A stretch of DNA of 64,000 bases from an uncultured SAR86 cluster bacterium (GCA_902579825.1 CACHII010000004.1:1-64000), one strand, 5' to 3'; positions 34,149 to 42,066 are shown, numbered from the stretch's first letter. Notes: generated by a model not told the origin, from the letters alone. Numbers and translations: made by a program.

Positions 34149-35033
34149 ATGCTTGTTAACTTAATTAGATTATTTTTCCCATTTAGATCTTCTTGGACCC
34201 TTATATTTTTTGAGATTGCTATAGCTTCAATTATCGCTGGGATAGTTTATGAAAGTGGACTTACCTCTTTAGTGATGTTCTTTGGCTTGTTGGCATTATC
34301 TCTCAACAGACTAGCATCTTTTTTAATATCAATAGTCTTTGCGTTGATATTTTTTAATTACTTATTTTCATTTGTTGGTTATATGGCTGGTATGCCTATA
34401 GAAGAAGTCACATTAATAATGACGGCCAATATTTTTAAGCAAGTAGTCTCCATTATCTTGGTCATAATTATTTTTTATAAACATTTAAAAAGCACAATAT
34501 TGTTAAGACGCAAACTTATTCAAATAACTGATTTTGTATTAAATCGGATTGGTTATCTTGGAATTTCCTCAACTAAAAAACCAAATAACATGAATATAAG
34601 CTTTAAGGGGCGACTCAAGCACAATAAAAAGGTGATTGCATATACACATAAAATTCTCAATCACTTTGTTCCCAACAATGATAAAAACATAAACATTAAA
34701 ATTATGGAAGTGCACCATATTCCTAACAGAGACCTTTTAGGTGGTGAGGCGTTGGGCGATCGATCAATTGCCGGTACTGCACAAAGACATGGCAATAACA
34801 TCATTATAAAAATTGCGAATTATGCTCCCGATCAGGTTGATTTTGAAGAGAAGATGCTAACTCTGGCGCATGAGTTAGTTCATGCAAAACAATATATTTT
34901 AGGTCAATTATTAAATGGAAAATGGAAGGGCCAGCCAACTTCAAATTATTTTCATCTACCTTACAGAAATTATCCATGGGAAGAAGAGGCCTATGGTCTT
35001 GAGGAGTCTCTTTATAAGAAATTCTGGGAGTAG
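34149..35033 (+). CDS. Membrane-anchored zincin-type metalloprotease, unknown family
   Basis: This 294-residue protein has about three or four N-terminal membrane helices (residues 15-115) and a cytoplasmic or periplasmic domain (about 150-294). That domain carries LAHELVHAKQ, an HExxH zinc motif with His241, Glu242 and His245, followed 40 residues later by PWEEEAYGLEE, where a Glu could be the third ligand as in gluzincins. A preceding strand-helix (IAGTAQRHGNNIIIKIA) resembles the edge strand of minimal zincins. I cannot name a family. It ends a three-gene set with tight overlaps. Processing of a membrane or envelope partner is a reasonable guess. Confidence 0.65.
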   Translation: MLVNLIRLFFPFRSSWTLIFFEIAIASIIAGIVYESGLTSLVMFFGLLALSLNRLASFLISIVFALIFFNYLFSFVGYMAGMPIEEVTLIMTANIFKQVVSIILVIIIFYKHLKSTILLRRKLIQITDFVLNRIGYLGISSTKKPNNMNISFKGRLKHNKKVIAYTHKILNHFVPNNDKNINIKIMEVHHIPNRDLLGGEALGDRSIAGTAQRHGNNIIIKIANYAPDQVDFEEKMLTLAHELVHAKQYILGQLLNGKWKGQPTSNYFHLPYRNYPWEEEAYGLEESLYKKFWE

Positions 35034-35116
35034 ATAAATTTGGTGAGATTTATGAATGGAACATAGATCTTGGATATTAACCTGGGCAATAAATGCCCAA
35101 TACTTGGAGAAATCAT

Positions 35117-35239
35117 ATGAGTAGTAAACCATGGACAGTTTATTCAGAATATGGTGTAAAAGTAACTAGCTTTAGTAGCAAATTGCAAGCAGAGCATTAT
35201 GCTAAAAGTATTGGTGGTTACGTTCACTATACCGGTTAA
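35117..35239 (+). CDS. 40-aa peptide gene
   Basis: A short frame with a good ribosome site (GGAGAAATCAT before ATG 35117) encodes a 40-residue peptide: SSKPWTVYSEYGVKVTSF, then a helix KLQAEHYAKSIGG and a final YVHYTG. The strand-strand-helix-strand pattern and the FSSKLQAEHYAKSIGG helix look like a tiny SPOR-like or protein-protein module. A 6-bp hairpin (35083-35099, TGGGCA-ATAAA-TGCCCA) lies just upstream. I know of no named family. The gene is otherwise isolated between the zincin and the structured region. Confidence 0.6.
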   Translation: MSSKPWTVYSEYGVKVTSFSSKLQAEHYAKSIGGYVHYTG

Positions 35240-35301
35240 TTTTACTAGCGCTTCAAATTTTTGAAGGGAAGCTTGATGTATGCTTTCTTACTCATTACAT
35301 C

Positions 35302-35355
35302 CCAAGGGTCAAAGTCTAGAAATAGACTTTGATCCGAACTTTGGATATTTTTTTT
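35302..35355 (+). terminator. Long hairpin followed by T-tract (probable terminator of the 40-aa gene)
   Basis: A 12-bp stem (35307-35318 with 35323-35334, one G-U pair) closed by a GAAA tetraloop is extended by an imperfect outer stem (35302-35306 with 35339-35344). Eight Ts follow (35348-35355). This fits an intrinsic terminator for a transcript coming from the 40-aa gene. Two smaller hairpins (35251-35266, and an imperfect one at about 35268-35287) precede it. The whole gap 35240-35420 is therefore unusually structured for this genome and might also be the 3' part of a small RNA. Confidence 0.55.
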
Positions 35356-35420
35356 GGTCATAAATATACTATGTCTAAATTGACTATCTATAACTAATAA
35401 ATATAAATCATTGGAGAAAA

Positions 35421-35909
35421 ATGGAATTTGAAAATATTACTATTACTGATCAAGGAGTTGTAAGACTAAAAACTATAACAATAGTGATACCTCTTTATAA
35501 TGATAGAGAAAGAGAAATTGAAGTCACAACTTCAAACAGAGAGTTAATTCATATCGCAATCAACAGACAAGTTCTACTGAATGATTATTTACGAAACTCA
35601 GAGTTTATATATGAAAGAATTTTACAAATACTTTTAAGGAGCGCGGACATTTCTATGGATGATAAATGCTTGTTTGAGGATTGGAACTATCATTCAATTA
35701 GCTTTAAGAATTTTGATGGTCGCAAATGCAACAATAAAGAGAGAAAGCTTTTTTATACAAACAAATCAGATAAAATTTTTGAACGCATTAATGGCAATAA
35801 AGATGCAACTTGGAGAGAGTACATGAATATTGTAAGCTATGATCCTTGTATGCAAATAAATGCGACAGTAAAAAATATTATGGGAATTAATAAAAATTAT
35901 GACAAATGA
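35421..35909 (+). CDS. Unknown cytoplasmic protein (162 aa)
   Basis: The 162-residue protein has no signal or membrane helix. It begins with strands (ITITDQGVVRLKTITIVIPL) and continues with helix and Cys-containing stretches (DKCLFEDWNYHSISFKNFDG). I recognise no family. A Shine-Dalgarno TTGGAG precedes ATG 35421. A possible promoter is TTGACT (35380-35385) and TATAAA (35402-35407), spaced 16 bases. Its end overlaps the DUF805 gene by 11 bases, which suggests co-translation with that small membrane protein. Confidence 0.6.
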   Translation: MEFENITITDQGVVRLKTITIVIPLYNDREREIEVTTSNRELIHIAINRQVLLNDYLRNSEFIYERILQILLRSADISMDDKCLFEDWNYHSISFKNFDGRKCNNKERKLFYTNKSDKIFERINGNKDATWREYMNIVSYDPCMQINATVKNIMGINKNYDK

Positions 35910-36408
35910 AACTCAACAAATGGATATGTTTAAAGCTGTAAGATTGTTTTTCGTAAATTATTTTGATTTTTCTGGTCGTGCTAGCCGAGGAGAGTTTTGG
36001 TGGGCATATTTAGCATTTTTTATAGTTAGTATGATTCTTACAATTGTTGATGTTGTAATAGGAAGTGTTGTTTACGGTTTCACCGAGAGCGAATTTCTGT
36101 TAAATAATGGAATTTTTACAAATATCCTTTCTCTAGTTACCATACTCGGTTGGATTTCTCTTACTTCAAGACGACTTCAGGACAATGGACATACAGGATG
36201 GTGGCAACTGGCTTATTTTAGTATTATTCCAACAATAATTCTTTGGATGTTCTTTATTCTTACTGCTGATGGAAATCCAGTCTTATTATCATTCTCAATT
36301 ATTTTTACAATAATTACTTTAGCGTTATATATACTGATTCTTGTATGGCTTATTTTGCCACCAACTGAAGACGAAAATAGATGGGGCCGAAATCCTTTGC
36401 TAGATTAA
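35899..36408 (+). CDS. DUF805 family membrane protein
   Basis: This 169-residue protein belongs to DUF805. The hallmark YFDFSGRASRGEFWWAYL (about residues 18-35) is present, followed by four membrane helices and a second hallmark, TSRRLQDNGHTGWW, in the third part. It ends with the usual WGRNPLLD tail. Family function is unknown. Start ATG 35899 overlaps the preceding gene. Its stop is three bases from the convergent TRAP permease stop. Confidence 0.9.
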   Translation: MTNETQQMDMFKAVRLFFVNYFDFSGRASRGEFWWAYLAFFIVSMILTIVDVVIGSVVYGFTESEFLLNNGIFTNILSLVTILGWISLTSRRLQDNGHTGWWQLAYFSIIPTIILWMFFILTADGNPVLLSFSIIFTIITLALYILILVWLILPPTEDENRWGRNPLLD

Positions 36409-36411
36409 TTT

Positions 36412-37749
36412 TTACCAGATCAGAATTGGGAAGATAATCACTAATAACAAGACTAAAAGCTGGATCCCTATAAAAGGTATCACACCTTTATATATTTCAG
36501 CTGTTTGTATACTTTGATCAGCGACACCTCTTAAATAAAATAAAGAAAATCCAAAAGGCGGCGTTAAAAAAGAAGTCTGTAGATTAATTGCAAATAAAAT
36601 TGCTAACCACACTGGATCAAATCCCATCATCAAAAGTGGTGGAGCTACTAGCGGAACAATTACGTAACATATTTCAATAAAGTCGAGAATAAAACCTAAT
36701 AAAAATATAATTACTAGTACAAAAATAAGTGCTGTGTATGAACCGCCAGGAATAGAGCCAAAAATAAGGTTTATTAACTCATCTCCTCCAACACCTCTAA
36801 AGATTAATGAAAAGATAGAGGCACCTATAAGAATTGTAAATATCATTGTTGATACTATTGCAGTCTTTTCTGAGGACTCTTTAATAAATGTAAAATTAAT
36901 TTTTCCATTTACTAATGCAATAACTAATGCCCCAAATGCTCCAATTGCTGCAGCTTCAGTTGGGGTTGCTATTCCAGCAAAGATTGAACCTAGTACTAAG
37001 AAAATTAAAAAGAATGGTAGAGCTAGAGTTTTAAATAAATTTATTATATTAATTTTTGAATCAATAGCGTTGTCATTAATACTTTGGTTTGTTTGGTTCT
37101 TATAAATAGTATAAATAAGATAGCCAATGCAAATTAATGCACCAGGCACTATTGCTCCAATAAATAAATCACCAACAGTAACTGTTTGCTGTGAAAAAAT
37201 TCCCATATCATTCTGGGCTCTTTGATAGGCATTGGACATTACATCGCCAAGCAAGACCAAAGCAATCGATGGTGGGATAATTTGTCCAAGTGTTCCAGTC
37301 GATGCAACCAGTCCCGCAGAGAAGCTTTTCTCGTATCCTTGATTAACAAGAATGGGGAGAGACATTAGTCCCATAGTTACAACTGTCGCTCCAACAATTC
37401 CTGTGCTTGCAGCAAGCAAAGCACCAACTACAATTATTGAAATAGACAAACCACCTTTAATACCTCTAAAAGCTGATGCCATATTTTTCAACATACTTGC
37501 AGCAATGCCTGATTTTTCCAGAATAGTCCCCATAAAAATAAATAATGGAACTGCAAGCAAGGTTACATTATTCATAATACCGAAAATTCTAATTGGTATG
37601 CTTTTAAAAATGGTTGGATCAAATATTCCAAAAGGAATGCAAATCAATGCAAATAAAATTGATATGCCTCCTAAAGTTAAAGCTACGGGATATCCTGCTA
37701 AAAGAGCTAAACATATTATGACAAGAAGCAGCAGAGGAACTAGTTCCAT
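36412..37749 (-). CDS. dctM: TRAP transporter large permease (DctM family)
   Basis: This 445-residue integral membrane protein has about 12 helices and typical DctM motifs: GIPVALTLG-like GYPVALTLGG at the start, FIFMGTILEKSG, GALLAASTGIVGATVVTMGL, ASTGTLGQIIPPSIALVL (the substrate/Na+ region, about residue 155) and TPTEAAAIGAFGALV (about 275). It works with DctQ (overlapping upstream gene) and a periplasmic receptor, taking up organic acids by a sodium gradient. No receptor adjoins; the nearest is the TakP-like lipoprotein at 27460-28545. The first C-terminal domain motif suggests the branch used with 2-oxo acid or related receptors, but specificity cannot be read. Confidence 0.93.
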   Translation of the reverse strand: MELVPLLLLVIICLALLAGYPVALTLGGISILFALICIPFGIFDPTIFKSIPIRIFGIMNNVTLLAVPLFIFMGTILEKSGIAASMLKNMASAFRGIKGGLSISIIVVGALLAASTGIVGATVVTMGLMSLPILVNQGYEKSFSAGLVASTGTLGQIIPPSIALVLLGDVMSNAYQRAQNDMGIFSQQTVTVGDLFIGAIVPGALICIGYLIYTIYKNQTNQSINDNAIDSKINIINLFKTLALPFFLIFLVLGSIFAGIATPTEAAAIGAFGALVIALVNGKINFTFIKESSEKTAIVSTMIFTILIGASIFSLIFRGVGGDELINLIFGSIPGGSYTALIFVLVIIFLLGFILDFIEICYVIVPLVAPPLLMMGFDPVWLAILFAINLQTSFLTPPFGFSLFYLRGVADQSIQTAEIYKGVIPFIGIQLLVLLLVIIFPILIW

Positions 37750-38210
37750 TTTTTGCTATCCATTTGATATAAAAAGGTGAGAGTCAAAGTTATTGGAAAG
37801 AGAACAATCAGCGTTTTTTGAAGATAAACATATTTGAGTCCACCTGCCTCAGTAGAGGCTTCCTTTATTCTCCAGGACATCTCGATTAAATCTATAGAGT
37901 AAAATCCAACCACAAAGCATACCGGCAATAAAAATAATAAACTTAGGTAAAAATTGATATTACTTTTATAATTATTTGATGAATCTCTATAGAAAATATC
38001 AACTCTAACGTGTTCGTTTTTATAGTGAACATATCCAGCACAACCAAGAAAGACTAGAGCATGTATGTACATCACAAATTCTTGAAGTCCAGTAAGACCA
38101 ACTCCAAAGTAATATCGAGCAACTATTATCACTATCATCAATAATGTCATGATAGGAATCATCAATGATATGAATTTTCCTAATGAATTTATGATTTTTT
38201 CTATAAACAT
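37740..38210 (-). CDS. dctQ: TRAP transporter small permease (DctQ family)
   Basis: This 156-residue four-helix protein matches DctQ: helix 1 (GKFISLMIPIMTLLMIVIIVARY) is followed by GLTGLQEFVMYIHALVFLGCAGYVHYKNEHVRVDIF, with the conserved E-x-x-x-Y and H-V-R-V-D signature. The start is ATG 38210, preceded by AGAGG; a longer TTG frame would add 12 residues and overlap the promoter of yaaA. It overlaps dctM by 10 bases. It should pair with DctM in a sodium-driven organic-acid importer. Confidence 0.9.
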   Translation of the reverse strand: MFIEKIINSLGKFISLMIPIMTLLMIVIIVARYYFGVGLTGLQEFVMYIHALVFLGCAGYVHYKNEHVRVDIFYRDSSNNYKSNINFYLSLLFLLPVCFVVGFYSIDLIEMSWRIKEASTEAGGLKYVYLQKTLIVLFPITLTLTFLYQMDSKKWN

Positions 38211-38212
38211 TA

Positions 38213-38242
38213 TTGAATAAGCCTCTAAGTATTCGTTAAAAT
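38213..38242 (+). promoter_or_regulatory. Probable promoter of yaaA (leaderless)
   Basis: TTGAAT (38213-38218) and TAAAAT (38237-38242) are 18 bases apart. The expected transcription start, about 7 bases beyond the -10 box, coincides with ATG 38249, and there is no Shine-Dalgarno before it. The region overlaps the start of the divergent dctQ gene. Confidence 0.45.
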
Positions 38243-38248
38243 ACAAAG

Positions 38249-39019
38249 ATGATTATAGTACTTTCTCCAGCAAAAACACTTGATTACGAATTTGAGTCTG
38301 ATCACGATTACTCTGTTCCTGCGTTTTTAAATAAATCTTCAAAATTAATTGGTGAGCTTAAAGAAAAGGAACCTAAAGATATAGCATCTTTAATGGGGCT
38401 TAGCGATAAATTAGCTTTGTTAAACTATGACAGATACCAATCATGGTCTGCATCAAAAACAGTTTCTAAAGATTCAAAGCCATCGATGTTAGTTTTCAAA
38501 GGAGATGTGTATCAAGGATTACAGGCAGAAGACTTAAGCAAAGCAGAGATGAAGTTTGCACAAAAACATATCAGAATCTTATCTGGTTTATATGGCATAT
38601 TAAGACCATTAGATGTGATGAAACCTTATAGACTTGAAATGGGAACAAAACTTGAGACATCGCAAGGTAAAAACTTATATGAGTTCTGGGGAAACAAAAT
38701 TCAAGATAATGTTTTAGAGGAATTAAAAAATCAAAAATCTGATCTTCTAATCAATCTCGCTTCAAAAGAATATTTTACTGTTTTAGGAAAGTTACCTGAA
38801 GATGTAAATGTTGTTACTCCAACTTTTAAAGATTATAAAAATGGCAAATTCAAAATTATTAGTTTCTACGCTAAAAAAGCCAGAGGAATGATGGCTAGAT
38901 GGATTATTGAAAACAAAATTACTGATTTTGAAAAGCTTTCAGGCTTTAATGTTGATGGCTACAAGTATTCCAAAGTTGAGTCGACAGCCACTATGCCTGT
39001 TTTCTTAAGAAAAGCCTAA
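38249..39019 (+). CDS. yaaA: YaaA-type peroxide-stress DNA-protective protein (UPF0246)
   Basis: The 256-residue protein is a full-length YaaA. MIIVLSPAKTLDYE at the start, FKGDVYQGLQAEDLS (about 88), IRILSGLYGILRPLDVMKPYRLEMG (about 108) and the FYAKKARGMMARWIIENKI C-terminal helix are all family signatures. YaaA reduces intracellular iron-dependent damage during hydrogen peroxide stress and binds DNA. The promoter placed directly at the ATG suggests leaderless translation. It is convergent with the crotonase gene, sharing a four-base overlap (CTAA). Confidence 0.95.
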   Translation: MIIVLSPAKTLDYEFESDHDYSVPAFLNKSSKLIGELKEKEPKDIASLMGLSDKLALLNYDRYQSWSASKTVSKDSKPSMLVFKGDVYQGLQAEDLSKAEMKFAQKHIRILSGLYGILRPLDVMKPYRLEMGTKLETSQGKNLYEFWGNKIQDNVLEELKNQKSDLLINLASKEYFTVLGKLPEDVNVVTPTFKDYKNGKFKIISFYAKKARGMMARWIIENKITDFEKLSGFNVDGYKYSKVESTATMPVFLRKA

Positions 39020-39882
39020 GAGTCTGATTCGTTGAATTTTTTTACTTCAACAAGATCCTTAAACGACGCCTCTCTTTTTTCTACATTAGCTGTTATAGCC
39101 TCAGTCATATCTCTCTGGCTTAACATTGCACCGCTCCAGAGGGCATTATATTCAAGGCCTTCGCTAACGCTATGGTCTCTAGAGTAGTTCATAACCGCCT
39201 TTAATCCATAAATTGCAACAGGTGATTTCGAGGCAATGACTTTAGCAAGTTCATTGGCAGCGGTAAGCATTTCTTCTTGAGATTCATATGTATCACTAAC
39301 CAAACCGGTTTCTTTTGCTTCGTCTGCATACATTCTTCTACCTGTATAGGCCATTTCACGCATTTTTGAATCTGGAATAATTTTAGGGAGTCTTTGTAGG
39401 GTTCCAACATCAGCCGCCATACCTATATTAATTTCTTGTATACAAAAAAATGCATCCTTAGAGGCAAGTCTGATATCACATGCCGTAACAAGATCAACAG
39501 CGCCACCGATGCAGCCTCCATGAATTGCTGCAATAACTGGCACTCTAATTTTTTCTAAACTGCTAATATAACCTTGTAATTCTTTTGCTACCCTATAGAC
39601 AGCTTCACCTATTCGAGCATGATCAGGTTTTTTCCCATCAGGAATATTATCAACACCATTTGAGAATGCACTCAGATCCATACCTGCACAAAAATGCTTT
39701 CCTGTGGACGACATTACTACAACTCGCACTTCTGAATTTTTATTTATTTCCTCTAGAACTTCTCCAAGCTCAACCCAAAAATCTCTGGACATTGTATTTA
39801 ATTCATCTGGTCGAGATAAAACAAGATTTGCTACGTGATCTGAGATATCAACCGTGAAACTTTTATATTTCTTATTACTCAT
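39016..39882 (-). CDS. Crotonase-family dienoyl-CoA isomerase (ECH1-like)
   Basis: This 288-residue protein has crotonase landmarks FCAGMDLSAF (oxyanion hole, about residue 67) and HGGCIGGAVDLVTACDIRLA (about residue 120). It also keeps the pair of acidic residues in EINIGMAADVGTLQRLPK (about 145-162), specific to delta3,5-delta2,4-dienoyl-CoA isomerase (ECH1). That enzyme helps oxidise odd-position unsaturated fatty acids. The first acidic is Glu, the second Asp, as in ECH1. Its ATG overlaps the stop of a 52-aa upstream gene by one base, suggesting coupling. Confidence 0.9.
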   Translation of the reverse strand: MSNKKYKSFTVDISDHVANLVLSRPDELNTMSRDFWVELGEVLEEINKNSEVRVVVMSSTGKHFCAGMDLSAFSNGVDNIPDGKKPDHARIGEAVYRVAKELQGYISSLEKIRVPVIAAIHGGCIGGAVDLVTACDIRLASKDAFFCIQEINIGMAADVGTLQRLPKIIPDSKMREMAYTGRRMYADEAKETGLVSDTYESQEEMLTAANELAKVIASKSPVAIYGLKAVMNYSRDHSVSEGLEYNALWSGAMLSQRDMTEAITANVEKREASFKDLVEVKKFNESDS

Positions 39883-40040
39883 TATTTATTAGCTATTTCT
39901 ATTGATTCATTTATGATAGCTCTCATTTTTTCAACATGTTCAAAAGTTTTATGATGAGATAACACCACTTTTCTTTCTTCACTAAGAAGAACCAACATCT
40001 TTTTTAACTGTTCTAAATTTTCTAATATCTTATTTTCCAT
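39882..40040 (-). CDS. 52-aa helical peptide gene, coupled to the ECH1-like gene
   Basis: A short frame runs from ATG 40038-40040 to TAA 39882-39884, sharing one base with the following crotonase start (TAATG). The product is a highly helical, charged peptide (MENKILENLEQLKKMLVLLSEERK, then a His-rich turn and EKMRAIINESIEIANK), likely a short coiled coil. Tight coupling and the empty surrounding space support it, but I know no family. Confidence 0.6.
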   Translation of the reverse strand: MENKILENLEQLKKMLVLLSEERKVVLSHHKTFEHVEKMRAIINESIEIANK

Positions 40041-40079
40041 AAATATATTATTTATAAGTTATTTGCATTTAATAAGTAT

Positions 40080-40085
40080 TATAAT
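40080..40085 (+). promoter_or_regulatory. -10 element candidate upstream of the acid phosphatase gene
   Basis: TATAAT at 40080-40085 would place transcription start about 5 bases before ATG 40097. No convincing -35 box at 16-18 bases is seen, so the hexamer may be chance in AT-rich DNA. Confidence 0.25.
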
Positions 40086-40096
40086 GCTCTTGCACA

Positions 40097-40930
40097 ATGA
40101 AATCACTAAGACAAATTTTTTTAATTGTAATTATTTCTATAAATAACACTATATTTTCCTCAGAAGATGACAAAACTTTTCAAGAACAATCAATGCTATC
40201 AGTATTGTATGCCCAAACCTCAGCTGAGTTTTCTGCAAACAATATACAAACTTACAATAATGCTAAAGTTTATTTGGATAAAGCTCTAGCTGATGAGTCT
40301 TGGACTGCTGCCCTTGAACAAAAAGATAATTATCAAAATAAAAAACCAGCAATTATATTAGATATTGATGAAACAGTTCTTGATAACACGCCTTTCCAAG
40401 CTAGAACTATAATCAAAGGACTTTCTTATCCAAATGGATGGGTGGATTGGGCTAATGAAGGTCAAGCCAATGCTGTAGCAGGCGCATCAAATTTTTTAGA
40501 ATATGCAGATAAAAAAGGAGTTAAAGTTTTTTATGTTACTAATAGAATTCATATTCTTGAGAAAGCAACAAAAGAAAATTTGATTGATCTTGGATTGCCA
40601 TTTGATAATGATATCGATATTTTATTAATGAAAGAGGAGAATGGTTGGACTAGTGATAAAACATCAAGACGAGAATTAGTTGCAAAAGATTATCGAATAT
40701 TACTTATGATTGGAGATCAATTAACTGACTTCATTTCAGCTGAGGAAGCATATGTCCATCACGCAGAAAGAAAAAAAATAGCTTCTAAATACTCAGAAAT
40801 GTGGGGAAAAAAGTGGTTTGTAATAACTAATCCTATGTACGGAAGGTGGGAATACTCAATTTATGATAATCAAACCCCCGAATCTGAAGAAGCAGCAAAA
40901 GCTATAAGAATAAATTCGCTTCGCCCATAA
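40097..40930 (+). CDS. HAD-family acid phosphatase / 5'-nucleotidase, e(P4)-like
   Basis: The 277-residue secreted phosphatase has a signal peptide (about residues 1-22) and HAD motif I, AIILDIDETVLDN (Asp89 nucleophile, Asp91), with YVTNR as motif II, a Lys/Arg in KTSRRELV (III) and IGDQLTDF (IV). The order and the WVDWANEGQANAVAGASNF segment fit the class C / lipoprotein e(P4) acid phosphatases, which hydrolyse nucleoside monophosphates and NMN outside the cytoplasm. No lipobox is present, so the protein is soluble in the periplasm. A phoA-type gene follows 4 bases later. Confidence 0.88.
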   Translation: MKSLRQIFLIVIISINNTIFSSEDDKTFQEQSMLSVLYAQTSAEFSANNIQTYNNAKVYLDKALADESWTAALEQKDNYQNKKPAIILDIDETVLDNTPFQARTIIKGLSYPNGWVDWANEGQANAVAGASNFLEYADKKGVKVFYVTNRIHILEKATKENLIDLGLPFDNDIDILLMKEENGWTSDKTSRRELVAKDYRILLMIGDQLTDFISAEEAYVHHAERKKIASKYSEMWGKKWFVITNPMYGRWEYSIYDNQTPESEEAAKAIRINSLRP

Positions 40931-40934
40931 GATA

Positions 40935-42062
40935 ATGAAATCCTTTCTAGCAATAACTTTTACGCTGTTTATCTTGATTGGCTGCAGTAAAGAAAAAATT
41001 GAAACTGTGATGATGGGAAACTTAGACTCTGACTTATTAGAATTAGAAGATTTTTCAGATTCACAAAAACCAAAAAACATAATCTTAGCAATTGCAGATG
41101 GTGCTGGACCAAATCATATAACCGTATCAAGACTAGCTGTTGGAGGCGCAGATCATAAACTTTACATAGATCAACTGCCTATTAATGGCACCTCTACAAC
41201 TCATGCTTACGATAACCTTATTACAGATTCAGCGGCAGCTTCTACTGCATGGGCGACAGGAAATAAAACTAAAAATAGATATTTGTCAGTTGATAAGGAT
41301 AAAAAAGAACTGACAACAATTTTTGAGATGTTAGATAAAAAAGGATACCTAAAAGGCATAGTAGCTACATCTTCGGTCACTCATGCCACCCCAGCTGCAT
41401 TCTATGCTCATATTGATTCAAGATACAAAGAAAAAGAAATTGCTAAACAATTGCTCAATTCTTCAGTAGATATAGCATTAGGAGGAGGACAAGAATTTTT
41501 TAATTTAGAGGAAGCAAGCAAAACTCATCATCTTATAACCAAGAAAGCATTTTTAGAAAAAAATTATGATGATTCAAAACATATAGTCGGTTTATTTGAT
41601 GAAGATGGAATGGAAAGAGGGCCTGAAATGCCAACTCAAAGAGAGATGACCAATTATGCTTTAGATTACTTACATGATAAATGCAATGGATTTTTCTTAA
41701 TGACTGAGGGTAGTCAGATAGACTGGGCAGGCCATAGTAATGATGTGGATTACATGATCAGAGAATTTAAAGATTTTGATCTAACAATCAAAGATTTAAT
41801 AAATTTTGTGTCAAACAACAAGGACACACTTTTATTAATCACAGCCGATCATGAAACGGGTGGACTTCAACTTATGAAGCAAAAAGATGAATCTTTTGAA
41901 ATTCAATGGGGAACTGGCAGTCATACGGGTATGTCTGTTGGAGTTTATGCCTATGGCCCAGGAAGCCAAAATTTTAATGGCATGATGGATAATACTGACA
42001 TCTTCTATAAGATTTTAGAGGTATTGAATTATCAAGATTTAGCAAACTCGTCATGTGGTTAA
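40935..42062 (+). CDS. Alkaline phosphatase (PhoA superfamily), lipoprotein
   Basis: This 375-residue phosphatase carries a lipoprotein signal (ILIGC, Cys17). Active-site elements are AIADGAGPNHIT (metal Asp), DSAAASTAWATG with the nucleophile Ser99, then EGSQIDWAGHSND and TADHETGGLQL, the Zn/Mg ligands of alkaline phosphatase. Length is short relative to E. coli PhoA (about 470), but typical of compact marine PhoA forms. Together with the upstream acid phosphatase and downstream CysQ it makes a run of phosphate-ester hydrolases, suggesting phosphorus scavenging. No Pho box was found by eye. Confidence 0.92.
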   Translation: MKSFLAITFTLFILIGCSKEKIETVMMGNLDSDLLELEDFSDSQKPKNIILAIADGAGPNHITVSRLAVGGADHKLYIDQLPINGTSTTHAYDNLITDSAAASTAWATGNKTKNRYLSVDKDKKELTTIFEMLDKKGYLKGIVATSSVTHATPAAFYAHIDSRYKEKEIAKQLLNSSVDIALGGGQEFFNLEEASKTHHLITKKAFLEKNYDDSKHIVGLFDEDGMERGPEMPTQREMTNYALDYLHDKCNGFFLMTEGSQIDWAGHSNDVDYMIREFKDFDLTIKDLINFVSNNKDTLLLITADHETGGLQLMKQKDESFEIQWGTGSHTGMSVGVYAYGPGSQNFNGMMDNTDIFYKILEVLNYQDLANSSCG

Positions 42063-42066
42063 AATA

